64,000 nt of DNA from Taudactylus pleione (Eukaryota > Chordata > Amphibia > Anura > Myobatrachidae): the NCBI GenBank assembly GCA_031769625.1, contig JAUIMM010000885.1:2933001-2997000 (forward strand), in the 5' to 3' direction. Below are positions 10,158 through 21,253 of the stretch, piece after piece. The position numbers were made by a program, and so were the translations under genes. The notes under the pieces were generated by a model. It did not search any database. It had not been told where the DNA came from and was given only the letters and a program-made list of their open reading frames with translations. Position 1 is the first letter of the stretch. Each line of letters begins with the position of its first letter.

Positions 10158-11106
10158 TACATACTGTACTCGGCAAGTTGCTAGCATTCATGTAGTTTGA
10201 GGGCAATACCAACAATAATGTAATATCGCTTCAGCTGATATTATTCTAACGCATAAAGAATGAAACAGACGGGAGAACGGCATCTACCTGATAGAAAGAA
10301 ATTGTATTGTGTGTCTGGTCATTGCTGAACAACAGAGAGTTTGGGCCAATCAGAGCGTCCCAATGCTTTCATAGGGCAGTGACCGGTAGTGAAGTGTCAT
10401 TTGCGGCTGGACCTCATTACAAGTAGCACTGCGTTATCTATGTGGTGTTTTTTCTTCCGAGAGCTTTAACTCCTCAGCAGAAGTCACACAAGAAAAAGAA
10501 TGGAAAAAACCTGATCAGCGACTTTCAAAAAGTCTCAGGTCATTGGCAGGTTCCAGTCCGTGCTCCAGTGGCGGGACCATGGGTCCCCAGGAGCTGTTTT
10601 GCAATCCACTTAATTTTGTTATAGTGTGTGTGCTGTGATATTTTTTATATTCTTTTTTATACAGGTGCCCAGCAGGTACCAATCCAATGTGTCCTGTCTG
10701 CCAGGGCATACTGGTACTTGTTATTCTCTTAGTGCCAGCATGCCCTGGCAGGCATATAAATCAGGAATGATAGGGCTGACTTTGATCTGTAGTGCACCAG
10801 TAAAGAATAAGATTACTTTTAACATTAAACAAAAATTGTTAACTCCACAACGACTACACCAAATGTGTGGGAAATAGCCCTAGCTCTATCAGCAAGGGGC
10901 TAACTCTTTCTTTCTTTCAGTCCTGCATGGTAAAGCCCAATGCTGGTTAATGGAAATTCCGGGGCTTGCTCACTGTCCCCACAACTTTTCCACTACCTGC
11001 CTAGTCAGGCTATGTCAGGGGCATATATCTGCCCCCATTTGTAAATTTCATCATGGATAGAGCTAGGAGTGCAATGCTTTCTTGGAAACCCTTTTCAAAG
11101 TAGTTT
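10158..11106. other. No gene; one short inverted repeat
   Basis: Only one structure stands out: arms CTGCCAGGGCATACTGG and CCAGCATGCCCTGGCAG at 10698-10751. Otherwise no feature seen. Confidence 0.5.
10698..10751. repeat. 54-bp imperfect inverted repeat
   Basis: 17-base arms with one mismatch around a 20-base loop. It could be a fragment of a larger dispersed repeat. Confidence 0.6.
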
Positions 11107-11424
11107 TAAGGTGCGTACAGACTAGTCGACTTGCAAAAGATGCAATGTCATCAACAATTTCCCTTGAACTCTCTCAGTAACTCCCCTGCACTCCTAGACA
11201 AACGATATCTTGCATAAACTGTCCAATCTAACCAACGACCTGAATCTCGGTAACGAGATTGGCAGATCTTCCCTGCTGTAGTTAAGATCTGAAGATAACA
11301 AACAAACGAATAAAATTCAGGCGCATATTTATTACAATTAATAAAGATATAAAAGTTATGCAACTTATTTGTCTTTTGAATTTTCTGTTGCTCCTACAGA
11401 GTAAATCTGTTAAACTCTAGACAC

Positions 11425-12895
11425 ATATACAATAACTGCTATCGTTCAATACAAGGAGAGCATAAACATATCTAATAAAAAATAGTATTTAATATAAAAG
11501 TATACAATCGGGAAGCCGGCTGCCTCAATACCGACAGCCGGCTTCCCGACTGTCATATCCCGGCTAGGGATGAAATGCCGGGCATCTAGATATAGACGCC
11601 TGACATTTCCCCAATGCCGGGAGACAGGCGCCCGGCATCCCGATCGAAGGGATGCCGGGCGCCGCGAGCGGACAGCAGCGTGGGGGGGAGGGATAGGTTT
11701 AGGGCACCTGGGGGCAACATAGGGTTAGGCACCCCCCCGGGAGGGTTAGGGTCAGGCTAGGGGGAGGGAGGGTTAGGGTTAGGCACCCACGGGGGAGACT
11801 TAGGGTTAGGCACCACCCCGGGGGACTTAGGTTTAGGCAGCGGGGAAGGAGGGGGTTAGGGTTAGGCACTTAGAGGGGACTTAGGGTTAGGCACTTGGGG
11901 GGGAGGTTAGGGTTAGGCACCCCTAAGGTGGGTTAGGGAGTTAGGTTAGGTTAGTAGATACTTACCTTAGGAGGATCCGAATTTCCAGCGCTGTCGGGCT
12001 TCTGCTGCCGGAAACTCTGCATCTGTCGGCCAGGCACTGTCAGGAATCGAACCACCGGCCATGCGGCCGGCGGTATTTCATACCGATTCCAATATAAAAT
12101 TTATCCATATACACATAAAAAAACAATGTTGCACAATATATACTGATATACAGTTAGAAATGTATTTATATCCTCAACAATGATTAAGAAAAAATGTACT
12201 GATCAAAAAATGAATGAACTCCGCCTAGTAAAAGCCCAATTTTGGGAGCAGCCAATTACTGTCCTTTAGACAGAATAAAGTTCAGTAGCCTTTGAAAGAA
12301 AGTCTCATCCTTCTCTCCAGAGAAATATCACCAGCTATATTTTAAACTCCACTTTCCTTATATTCAGTGTCCTTAGAGACATCCAGGTTAGCAGCCCATA
12401 GTGGCAAGTAGTGTTACAAATCATATGTTTTTAGGAGAAATGTCACAGCCTCCTTAATTGCGATCTTACCACTGCCGCTGTTGAATGCAGTGATGGCTCT
12501 GTTCCACAGTTCCAGACTGCACACTGGTGGTGGGACTCAGGGTAGGTTCACTTCACAGGAGGGAGTATAGTGATTAATCACGCTTGTCCAGCTGGTAATC
12601 GGGAGACATTTCTCCTAAAAACATATGATTTGTAACACTACTTGCTACTATGGGCTGCTAGCCTGGATGTCCAAAATTTTGCTTTTACTAGGCGGAGTTC
12701 ATTCATTTTTTGATCAGCACATTTTTTATTAATCATTATTGAAGATATAAATACATTTCTAACTATGTATCAGTATATATTGTGCAACATTATTTTTATT
12801 TATGTGTATATGGATATATTTTATATTAAATACTGTTTTTTTTATTTTATATCTTTATGCGCTCCTTGTTATTGAAAGATAGCAGTTATTGAAGA
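11425..12895. mobile_element. Large foldback element, arms of several hundred bases
   Basis: Left-arm blocks recur as reverse complements on the right. One example is TGATCAAAAAATGAATGAAC near 12200 and its complement near 12700. Another is GTGTTACAAATCATATGTTT near 12412 and its complement near 12612. The outermost blocks are TAACTGCTATCG (11432) and AGATAGCAGTTA (12882). The left arm is split by copy C. No frame is present. Confidence 0.75.
11500..12090 (-). mobile_element. Element with GGTTAGG-type array (copy C), perfect 9-bp target duplication
   Basis: AATATAAAA stands at 11491-11499 and 12091-12099. In reverse orientation the element begins GGAATCGGTATGAAATACCG. GGTTAGGGTTAGG-like blocks cover about 11690-11960, with GCCGGC-rich sequence near both ends. 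The opposite, uninterrupted arm of the host foldback (about 12810-12835) reads straight through the insertion point in complement, an internal record of the empty site. Mutator-like class is suggested by the 9-bp duplication only. Confidence 0.75.
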
Positions 12896-13158
12896 TCTGA
12901 AGATGCGATGTACGGACCTTTGGGGACGTGCATCGGCATCGTGATCATGAGTGGACATATTTTACACCATTTGTCAAAATCGGGCAAATCGGGCAAAATA
13001 TCGTCTAGTGTGTACGCACCCTAAGAGTTAGTTGGGATTAGTTAGTTCATCTTCATTCTTGAGACTGTCAAACGATAGACAGCTTATTGCTCTGCCAAAG
13101 GAAAGCTCATTTCAGCCATGCTTCTCAATACAAGGTGCATTGCTATATACTGTATTTT

Positions 13159-13633
13159 GGCCCTGATTCAGACCCGCTCGGGGCCGCCGGCCGCTCGCTA
13201 GGTTTGTGGGCATTTTTGTTTTTCTGTTCTCCGTCCGCTCGCAAAGCTGTGGGCGACCACCCACAGCTTGTGCGAGCGGCCAGGAGACCATCGCGATAAT
13301 CGCGACCATCAGCCTTGCAACGAGACCCTACGGTAGGGTCTAGGCTTCCGCGAGGCCAAGTGGACTCCCTGCTCAGTAGTGAGGTCAGTAAGACCTCCCA
13401 ACAAACGCAGGCGTTCCTTAGGGAACGCCTGCGTTTGTCCAGCCACCCCCCCCTACCCGCCCACAAAACGGGGCGAGCTGTCACTCACCTTCGACAGCCG
13501 CCCTGTCTTGTTGAGAGCCCCATAGCGTCTGAACTTCAGTTGCTCAGCGGGGCTTGCGCACTCACACGCCGGACGCGACGCATGCGCAGTGCAAAAACAT
13601 CGGTCCACTCGCGAGTGGCTCTGAATCAGGGCC
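13159..13633. mobile_element. Serial-hairpin MITE
   Basis: Ends GGCCCTGATTCAG and CTGAATCAGGGCC, flanked by TTT at 13156-13158 and 13634-13636. Hairpins include CGCAAAGCTGTGGGCG...CCACAGCTTGTGCG, GACCCTACGGTAGGGTC, GCAGGCGTTCCTTAGGGAAC and an ACGCATGCGCAGT block. Confidence 0.8.
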
Positions 13634-13711
13634 TTTGTGAAGAATGCTCTCACTCTTCCCATCTCCTCCCTTCAACTGTAACAACTCTGAAATTCTACAA
13701 ACAACACTATA

Positions 13712-14507
13712 GGGTACATTTACTAAAGGTCAATTTGGATCGATTTAAAATAGATCAACATCGATGAGCTTTCCAAACATAAGATTTTTCATATTTCTCA
13801 TCCATAGTGTTTCAGCTTCAATTGAAGTTGATTTACATTTTTTAAAATCTAAAATAATTTCAAAGTTTAGATCTACCGTATATTGGCCCTCATTCAGAGC
13901 CGTTCGCTATTTGCGGTCGTTCGTTCAAAAACAAGGGGTGGCTATTCAAATGATCCGTTCGCAAATTGCAGTCTGTTCACACCTCTAAGTCTGAACGAGC
14001 GAGCAAAACATACGCTCGTTTATTTGTTAAAAACGCCCCCTGGCCGCTCGCACCATACGTCATGTCTGCTATTTATTAGATTAATCGAGTACATCGACCA
14101 GCGTATGAACTGCTCGCTATTCTTGTGGTTGGTGTTTGCTACCACAAATTTGCGAGCAGTTCTGGCTATAAAATAACCCAGTGACGTGGTCAATGACGCT
14201 GCTGTATTAATTATACACACCCATAATACGCCCGTTTTGACCTTTAAGCACGCCTGCGTTCGGATCTCCACTCCCCATTTTCAAGCACCTTCCCCTGTTA
14301 CCACCCACATACGCCTCATTCTGTCACTCAAAATAGCAGGCACTCGCTATATAGCGTACAAACGATTTTTGGCCGCACTGACTGGTTCGCGCATGCGTAC
14401 TAAAAACCGTACGCATGCGCAGATGTGCAAACATCGCTCGGAACGAGCATACTGCCGCTAACGAGCGGCTCTGAATGAGGGCCATTGACCTATAGTAAAT
14501 TTACCCC
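13712..14507. mobile_element. Palindromic MITE (GGGTACATTTACTAAAGG ends) split by another MITE
   Basis: The left end GGGTACATTTACTAAAGGTC and the right end ATTGACCTATAGTAAATTTA are inverted repeats brought together when 13885-14483 is set aside. Other families here share the theme of ends reading TTTACTAA. Confidence 0.65.
13885..14483. mobile_element. MITE with GGCCCTCATTCAGAGCCG ends, divergent interior
   Basis: Ends GGCCCTCATTCAGAGCCG and CGGCTCTGAATGAGGGCC, flanked by ATT at 13882-13884 and 14484-14486. The ends match the serial-hairpin family, but the interior (GAACTGCTCGC...GCGAGCAGTTC, ACGCATGCGC) is mostly different, so it is a separate subfamily. Confidence 0.75.
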
Positions 14508-14835
14508 TACATTTACCCGTAAAACCAAGGACCTTGATGCAAATCAAAGTGTACAATGCGTCCACAGATGCGTGCGTAATCACTGCAGAGTGGACATTTT
14601 GTTCTTCGTAAATGGACTCGAGACATGTAAGAAAATATATCTAACATACTGATGATGTATAATAATAATGCAATTTATATAGTAATTTTCAATTTAAAAG
14701 CAAAATCATAATTGCTTACTTCATAAAACCATCACAAAATGAGTATGATCAGCCCGATATATTTACCAATCACACGGCAAAGCTTAATTGTAATATTAAA
14801 TGTTGATCTTTGTTCACATTTAAGACCGAGGGCGA

Positions 14836-15266
14836 AGAGCCTGATTCAGCAGCGTTCGCAGATCGTCCGATTGTTCACTAGTGCGCATGCGTAAAAGCCG
14901 CACTGCGTGCGTGCTGCGATTACGGACGCACAGAGGAAGCCATTGCAGAGTGAGTGACAGGCTGTGAGCATTTGGGGGTGGTAACGGGGGAGTGGTCGGA
15001 GAAACACTGGCGTGACTATCCTTTTGAACGCCGTTTCATGGGCATGCATAAATTAGCCACTGCGATAGCATACGCCCCTTGAGTACTCACTGCTTGCGAC
15101 GAGATTTGCAGTTTCTGCGGCTGGTCAGACCTGGTGTAAATTGTGCGTGTGGGGGCGATGTGTGTCGATGGAACCGATGAATACGCCGGAGTGCGATGTG
15201 GCAGTCATTAGCATACATTCGCAGCTGGGCTCCGTAAGGATTCGCAGCTACATTCAAAATAGCGTC
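14836..15266. mobile_element. Partial element related to 58021-58551
   Basis: Starts GAGCCTGATTCAGCAGCGTT. It shares a GCATAAATTAGCCACTGCGA block and the phrase TTTGAACGCCGTTTCATGGG with the complete copy at 58021-58551. The right end is not recognisable; it stops where the next MITE begins. Confidence 0.55.
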
Positions 15267-15269
15267 TAA

Positions 15270-15786
15270 AGGCCTGATTCAGACCCGCTCGCGAGTGCAC
15301 AGTGGGCTAGTGCCAGTGGGTCGATGGTGGGCCAGTGCGCACGTGCGGCGTGCGCAACCCCCTTAGTGAGTGAGAAATCACTCGCTCCGGGGCTGGCAAC
15401 AAAACGGGGCGGCTCTCGATGTTGATCGACAGCTCATCCCGTTTTGTAGGTGGGGAGGGGGGGTGGCTGTACAAATGGAGGCATTCCCGAAGGAACGCCT
15501 GCCATTTCTGGGCGGGCGTACTGACATTATGAGTGATGTCAGTAGTGGACTTCCTGCTCTATTAGAGCAGGAGGTCCACTCGGGCTTGCGAGACCTGAGA
15601 CCCTACCACAGGGTCTCCTCGCAAGCCCGATAGCCGCGATAATCGCGTCCATCTCCTGACCACTTGCACTAGCTGTGGGTGGGCACCCACAGCTTTGTGA
15701 GCGGACAGGAAAAAAAATTAAAAATTCCTCCCCGCCCTGATTCAGAGCAAGCGCTCGCAAATAGCGAGCGCTTCTGAATCAGGCCC
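15270..15786. mobile_element. Serial-hairpin MITE
   Basis: Ends AGGCCTGATTCAG and CTGAATCAGGCCC, flanked by TAA at 15267-15269 and 15787-15789. The stem at about 15542-15580 reads GTGGACTTCCTGCTC/GAGCAGGAGGTCCAC, a version of the AGTGATTTTGGCTC stem seen elsewhere with both arms changed. Confidence 0.8.
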
Positions 15787-15789
15787 TAA

Positions 15790-16381
15790 ATAGTAAATAC
15801 GGAATCCTATTTTGCTACTGCACCCTATTCATTATAATATTTTCCAAGTCAATTTAGCCAGCTCATAACCACATAACACATACTGGGACCTTTTATCTCA
15901 GTGTACTGAAATCCTCAATAATGCAGAGATGATTGATTGACAAGCGATAACCCATTGATCTTGTTTCAAGTGTAAATAACGGCACAGAATCTCATGGAAG
16001 GAATGATGTCCGATCCCACTGCATTACATTTGCATTATTCATTGGCAGATAAACACTGAGATAAGACGGATTCATTTCAAGTGGGCTCTCTGAATTTTTG
16101 TGTACTCTCTGAAAGTACTGTACATCTCTCACCAGGAAGTAATGTGTAATGATTTAATGGTACTTCATTACTTAGCAGCCTGTACATACAGTATTATATT
16201 CATTTCTTGGAGAAATCCTTGAATTGTAAGCTTGTAATTACATGAGATCTACACGTAATAATCTGGACAGCAATAATGCCCATTTGCAGGCGCTGTCATT
16301 GTACAGTCAGGGACATGTATGTGATTCAACTGCCCAGTGTATAAAATGAAACAAAAAAACATAAACAGGCATTGCCCTCCC
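15790..16381. other. No feature seen
   Basis: AT-rich; no repeat ends or coding signature. Confidence 0.5.
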
Positions 16382-16389
16382 ACCAAAAC

Positions 16390-16648
16390 TAGGGATGGCC
16401 ATCGACCGCTGATGGTTAGCAACTAATGGTCGATGGTTTTGCCATAGATAGCGGAGATCCAATGATTCTCTGCCATCACTGGAGCAGGGGCAGCAACATT
16501 TTTTCTTTTCTTAACCTGGTACAGGGGGAATGGAACTTAGCCCCAATCCTGAAACCCCACTAAGCCCCTCCTCTTCCCTAATTGGACCACTACCCATCTT
16601 GTCACAGAGCAGGGATGGGTGAAACTGTCAATGGTTTTGCCATCCCTA
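16390..16648. mobile_element. Foldback hAT-like MITE
   Basis: Ends TAGGGATGGCCATCGACC and TCAATGGTTTTGCCATCCCTA. Flanks ACCAAAAC (16382-16389) and TCAAAAAC (16649-16656) agree at 6 of 8 positions, consistent with an old 8-bp duplication. Confidence 0.6.
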
Positions 16649-16656
16649 TCAAAAAC

Positions 16657-18122
16657 TTCAACTAGTCATAGCACTAGACATCCAGGGATGCTTTCTACTA
16701 TTCCATGTAGACCATGACCTGATTCACTTTTCTATAGTGAAAATCAGTCCTAGGCTCATCAGCACATGGGTGGTTTCTCTATGAGAAAGTGGTGGGGGGG
16801 GGGGAGTAAAAACTGTGTTCCCCCTCTCCTAGAGGCCACCACTCCTGGAGAGTGTAAGGGAAGAGCCCCAGTGCATGGGGCTTATAGCCTTTGAAGGTGG
16901 GGATCAGTATCGGAACCAGGGCTATAAGGGATGTCTTTGAGGTAGAAACCACCATGCTCATCTATCCCCATACCCGACCTCCTCAGGCTCATGGCGTGTC
17001 ATGACTTTATGATGGTATGTGCTTAGGAGGGTGGCGGCATCACAAGGCGAACTGCAATTCACTGTTACGGGGCTGAGTGGAATTGCTGCTGGTGTACCAG
17101 ATGCAGCACACCACAATTCCTGGTGGCTTAGGGGCCCACCATCACAGCACAGACTGGAAACTGTCAATGACTTCAGGATTCATGGAAGTCACTGGCCTGG
17201 TTTATTCCATTCCTGTTCCTGTGTGACTGGTGCTGCAGAGCTAAAGGTCTTGGAAGATGAACTCATCAATCTCAAGAGACCTACTGGCTGGGAAAGCCAG
17301 ATTGGAGGATTCACTAAGACTTACTGTTTAAAAGATGGTTCAGTGAAGAGGGACTGTTGGGGGCATCACTTATAGCACCTGGGCTACCACTTGTTAGTTA
17401 TGCAACAATGGGGGTGCTGTTTTTCACGTCTCACAACAGAGGTCTCAGCCCTGCACTGAACAGCTTGGGTAATGCTTGTGCTCCTGGCAGGAGAATCCAC
17501 ACTTGTGCTCCCCTGATGTAGTGCGAATCAACAACACAATTTTATTATTATAATTTCAACCCAAAAAAACATTCTCATTTCTGCACTGCTGCTCTAAACA
17601 AGATGCTCTAGTGCAAATCTGTGCTACTTCAGTAGGAAGCTACGTATGTCACACCTTGGCATTAATCTAAGCACATTTTTAGTAAAGTGAGACACACAGT
17701 GAGTCAGAAGCTATATTTGCAGTTTGTAGCTATCGTTTTAATTTTTTGTAAATGACTTCCAGAGAAACTGGCCATTTGGAGGCAGGAATTATCCATAATG
17801 TAAAGTCATTTACAATACAGTGAATCATGTCCGGTACAGAATATGTTATAATCAGCTCTGCCCAGCACTCGTTATATTGTGATTGTACTCCCTGCCTCCA
17901 GAAAGCCATTGTTGCTCTAAAATGTGTATTTCATCAATTAGAAAAGGTGTTATGCAGACCTGCTCCGTCTATGAATTATCCTGTCATTTTCCAGAATCAC
18001 ACAAATCATATACATTTACTCCAGATAGGGGGGATTAAAGTTCTTTCATTACTGATTAGGTTGATTTTGTTGAATTGAAGAAAATAGTAGTAATTCTGTC
18101 TATTCTCTATCTATCTTTTATT
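16657..18122. other. No gene identified
   Basis: A 118-codon frame at 17019-17375 (plus) lacks recognisable motifs and flanking splice logic. The rest is plain sequence. Confidence 0.45.
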
Positions 18123-18315
18123 GGGCCTGATTCAGCAGTGTACACAAGTGCATTGCTGAACGCAGATTCCTGATTATCGGTAATCTGCGACTGTGCAGGA
18201 CCCTTTCTACGTAGGGATAGAACTATGGAAGACAATGGAGGTGCCTGCCACTGGGTGCCAGCACTGAAGGGGCACCTCCTCCATTGCCCACAATATATTC
18301 ACCCCACTTAGGGCT
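18123..18315. repeat. Left part of a GGGCCTGATTCAGCAG element
   Basis: Begins GGGCCTGATTCAGCAGTG and contains ATTATCGGTAATCTGCGACT. No matching right end was found, so it is truncated. Confidence 0.45.
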
Positions 18316-18613
18316 GTAAATATTCCCCGTCCCACTCCATCCTGGTGGCAGCTCTAGCCACAGACCTGTGCTGTGGGCCTGAGCATAAGCTCGGCTGCAG
18401 ATCTTTCAGGAACTGGATGTCAACAAGGATGCACCAGATTGAGCTGCAACGGCATGGGGGGGTGGGGGGCCTGGGGCACCAGCGACTGAGTCTGGGGGCA
18501 GATGTATGGTGGAGCAACTTCCCGGCATGTAAAGCAATCAGCAGTAGACTGGGCAATTTGTGATTTGTAGTTCCACCACAGTAGCAGTCTTACAGTGTAT
18601 TGACTCAAACTCA

Positions 18614-19089
18614 GGGCCTGATTCAGAGCCGGACGCTGTGAACGAGCGCCCGCTCTGAATCAGGGCGTTTTTTTTTTTTTTGGTGCGTTACCACCCACAG
18701 CTTATTCGAGCGTCCATGATGATGGTCGTGATAGTCAAGACCATCGCGACCATCGGGCTTGCGACGAGACCCTGCGGTAGGGTCTCACTGCCGCAAGCCC
18801 TGGAGTGATTTTGGCTCTATCAGAGCCAAAATCACTCCCACTGACATCACTAGTGATGTCAGTGGGGCCGGACCCAGACGGTAGGCGTTCCCATGGGAAG
18901 CCACAACCCGGCACGCCCACCAAAGGGGGCGTGCTGTCACTCACCATCGACAGCATGCCCCCTTTGGTGCGAGACCCCGAGCGACGGCTTCCCCGTCGCT
19001 CGCCGGGTCTCGCGCATGAGCACGACAGAGCAGCCTCCGTCGTGCGCATGTGCATTTGGGTACCTCGCGAGCGGGTCTGAATGAGACCC
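18614..19089 (+). mobile_element. Serial-hairpin MITE
   Basis: Ends GGGCCTGATTCAG and CTGAATGAGACCC, flanked by TCA at 18611-18613 and 19090-19092. Hairpins in order: terminal CGCTC block, GTGGGTGG remnant, GATGGTCG...CGACCATC, GCTTGCGACGAGACCC...GCAAGC, AGTGATTTTGGCTC/GAGCCAAAATCACT, ACATCACTAGTGATGT, AAAGGGGGCGTGCTGTC/GACAGCATGCCCCCTTT, CGAGCGACGG/CCGTCGCTCG, and GCGCATGAGCACGAC/GTCGTGCGCATGTGC. The GGCGTTCCCATGGGAA block has lost its right arm. A 12-base T run near 18668 breaks the first module. Confidence 0.82.
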
Positions 19090-19198
19090 TCAGTCCTCAA
19101 AGCCCCCACATCAGGTGGTTTTCCCCTCTATCTGGGGTATCAGGAGGGCTCCGCACCATCATCAGTTCGTTTTCCCCTCCATCTGGAGGACGCTGGAC

Positions 19199-19734
19199 TT
19201 CATTCAGACCCGGTCGCAAGTGCTGAGTGCTTGCAAGCGGGTCGATGTTTAGGCCTTGCGCATGCGCAGCGGCCGCACTGCGCGTGCACAAGCCCCGAAG
19301 CGAGAGAGAAATTCTCTCGCTCTGGGGCTCGCTACCAACGTGGCGGCTGTCGATGTTGATCGACAGCTCGCCCCGTTTAGCAGGCGGGGAGGGGGGTGGT
19401 TTCACAAACAGAGGCATTCCTTAAGGAACGCCTGCAGTTTTGTGGGTGGCCAAACTGACATCAGCTGTGATGTCAGTGGGGAGCTTCCTGCTCGTTCAGA
19501 GCAGGAAGCTCCCTGGAGCTTGCTGTTGCCGAGACTCAATCTTAGCGTCTCGTCGCAAGCCCCGATGGTAGCGATGGTCTTGACCATCGCGACCATCAAC
19601 CTGGTCAGTCACTAAAGCTGTGGGTGGTAACCCACAGCTTAGCTAGCGACCAGTGGGCTGCACTTCAAAACACAAGTGGCCGCCCACATTCAGAGCGACC
19701 GCTTGCATTTTGCGAGTGCCTCTGAATGAGGGCC
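19199..19734. mobile_element. Serial-hairpin MITE
   Basis: Ends TTCATTCAGACCC and CTGAATGAGGGCC. The outermost bases on the left are worn and no clear target duplication is visible. The stem at about 19478-19513 reads GGGAGCTTCCTGCTC/GAGCAGGAAGCTCCC. Confidence 0.75.
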
Positions 19735-19740
19735 TCTGAG

Positions 19741-19884
19741 CCTAGCATAGCTGTATATACCCAAAACATGGGGGCGGGGGAGGGTTAGGCTACAAATAGG
19801 AAGTGTTAGGGGAGAAGGGGGAGGATAAGTATACTTACACAACACCTGTCACCTGACAGGAGCCATCCCGACAGCTGGCATTAC
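19741..19884. repeat. Fragment of the GGTTAGG-array family
   Basis: GGGGGAGGGTTAGGC and AAGTATACTTACACAACACC resemble the internal parts of the CCTAACC-containing elements. The ends are missing. Confidence 0.4.

Positions 19885-19928
<44 letters not shown>
19885..19928 (+). repeat. (GATA)n microsatellite, about 11 units
   Basis: Uninterrupted AGAT/GATA repeats. Confidence 0.95.
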
Positions 19929-19929
<1 letters not shown>

Positions 19930-20394
19930 CATATTTTTTTTAGGGGAGGGCACCAAATTATAACTTGCCTCCAGGCATCATGGATGAACTTCTACCACTG
20001 ATTCTACGAGTGTACAGAATGGGTCCTGCTAAGACCCATGCAAGCCCTTGAATGCCTCTGCCTGATTGACAGGCAGAGGCATTTAAGAGGCGGTGCGGAG
20101 ACAAGGCCGGCCGGCTGGGTGTGGCCAGCTCAGGGACTGTGTGGATGTACGCAGTCTGCTGGACTCGCAAGCCGGCCAGCCTGACTAAGCTGAGGCTTAC
20201 TCAACTGGCCAGCCATCTGGCACTGTCCACCATCGCAACCATTGACCACCGATGGTCGATATGGTTGCGATAGTGATGCCAGCCTGCGACCTCTTTGATC
20301 GCAAATGCAGCAGAGGGTATCATACACCTCCAGCTGCATTTGCATTTGCATTATTGCAAGGATCGCAATTGCAAAGCTGCCTGTGTGCACAAAT
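19929..20394. repeat. Arm of an old inverted repeat, otherwise unassigned
   Basis: GCAAGGATCGCAATTGCAAAGCTGC at the right is mirrored by GCAGCTTTACAATTGC and AATCCTTGCTGAATTAGGCC near 21205-21244, so an older element surrounds the 28-bp array. A hairpin TGCCTCTGCCTG/CAGGCAGAGGCA lies at about 20055-20084. Confidence 0.4.
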
Positions 20395-21206
20395 CATTTA
20401 CCTATAGCCTGCGTGTTTACATCATATATCTATAGCCTGCGTGCATACATCATATATCTATAGCTTGTGTGCATATATCATATATCTATAGCCTGCGTGC
20501 ATACATCATATCTATAGCCTGTGTGCATACATCATATATCTATAGCCTGCGTGCATACATTATGGGGGTCATTCAGACCCGGGCATTAGCGCCGATGCGC
20601 TCAGACCAGGTCGATGGCCCCCCACAGAGCATGCGCACAATGGCGCCATCGTGCACATGCGTGAGACCCATTACGACCGACAGCGCCGGTCGTAGCGGGT
20701 CTCGATCCAAAGGAGGCGAGCTGTTGATGTTGATAGACAGCTCGCCCCGTTTGGAAGGCGGGCCGGGGGGGTGGCAGCCCAAACGGAGGCGTTCCCATGG
20801 GAACGCCTACCGTTTGGGGGAGGCCCCTCTGACATCACTAGTGATGTCAGTGGAGAGCTTCCAGCTCAGACAGAGCCAGAAGCTCTCCGGGGCTTACGAC
20901 AAGGGAGACCCTACCCTAGGGTCTCGTCGTAAGCCCCGATGGTCACGATGGTCTCTGACCATCGCGACCTTCACCGGAGCGGTCGTTAGAGCTGTGGGTG
21001 TTAACCCACAGCCTAACGACGGCAACAGAGGCGGACGGTCAGGATGCAATTGGCCGCCCAGTTTCTGAGCGACCGCTTGCATCCTCCGACCTCCTCTGAA
21101 TGAGGCCCTATAGCCTGCGTGCACAAATCATATATCTATAGCCTGTGTGCGTACATTATATATCTATAGCCTGCATGCATACATTATATATCTATAGCCT
21201 GCATGC
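20395..21206. repeat. 28-bp minisatellite, interrupted by a MITE
   Basis: Units read about CATATATCTATAGCCTGCGT then GCATACAT, with TATAGCC starts at 20403, 20431, 20459, 20487, 20513 and 20541, resuming at 21109, 21137, 21165 and 21193. Spacing is 28 apart from one 26-base unit and the interrupted unit. Confidence 0.85.
20564..21108 (-). mobile_element. Serial-hairpin MITE inside the 28-bp minisatellite
   Basis: Ends GGGGGTCATTCAGACCC and CTGAATGAGGCCC, flanked by TAT at 20561-20563 and 21109-21111. The interior matches 38265-38815 in the same order, including a CGCATGTGCACGATGGCGCC-type block and GGAGAGCTTCC stems. A 199-codon frame across it is spurious. Confidence 0.82.
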
Positions 21207-21253
21207 AGCTTTACAATTGCAATCCTTGCTGAATTAGGCCCATTAAAATCTAA

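Larger units (their letters stand above)
11110..13021. mobile_element. Outer TIR element (GGTGCGTAC ends) of a three-layer nest
   Basis: Ends GGTGCGTACAGACTAG and CTAGTGTGTACGCACCC are inverted repeats, flanked by TAA at 11107-11109 and 13022-13024. Subterminal sequence includes GCAAAATATCGTCTAGTGTG. A large foldback (about 11425-12895) is inside it, and copy C (11500-12090) is inside that foldback. A related family with GGTGCCCACACAC ends lies at 59148-60021. Confidence 0.65.

Noticed and set aside
12040..12065. tRNA-like T-arm (GGAATCGAACCACCGG)
   Set aside because: No acceptor, D or anticodon arms pair around it; it is part of the end of copy C.
17019..17375. 118-codon plus-strand frame as a gene
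   Set aside because: No domain, no splice logic and a length within chance for this composition.
20469..21068. 199-codon frame
   Set aside because: Runs through a minisatellite and a hairpin MITE; similar frames appear on both strands of every GC-rich copy (for example 32911-33456 and 38304-38831).
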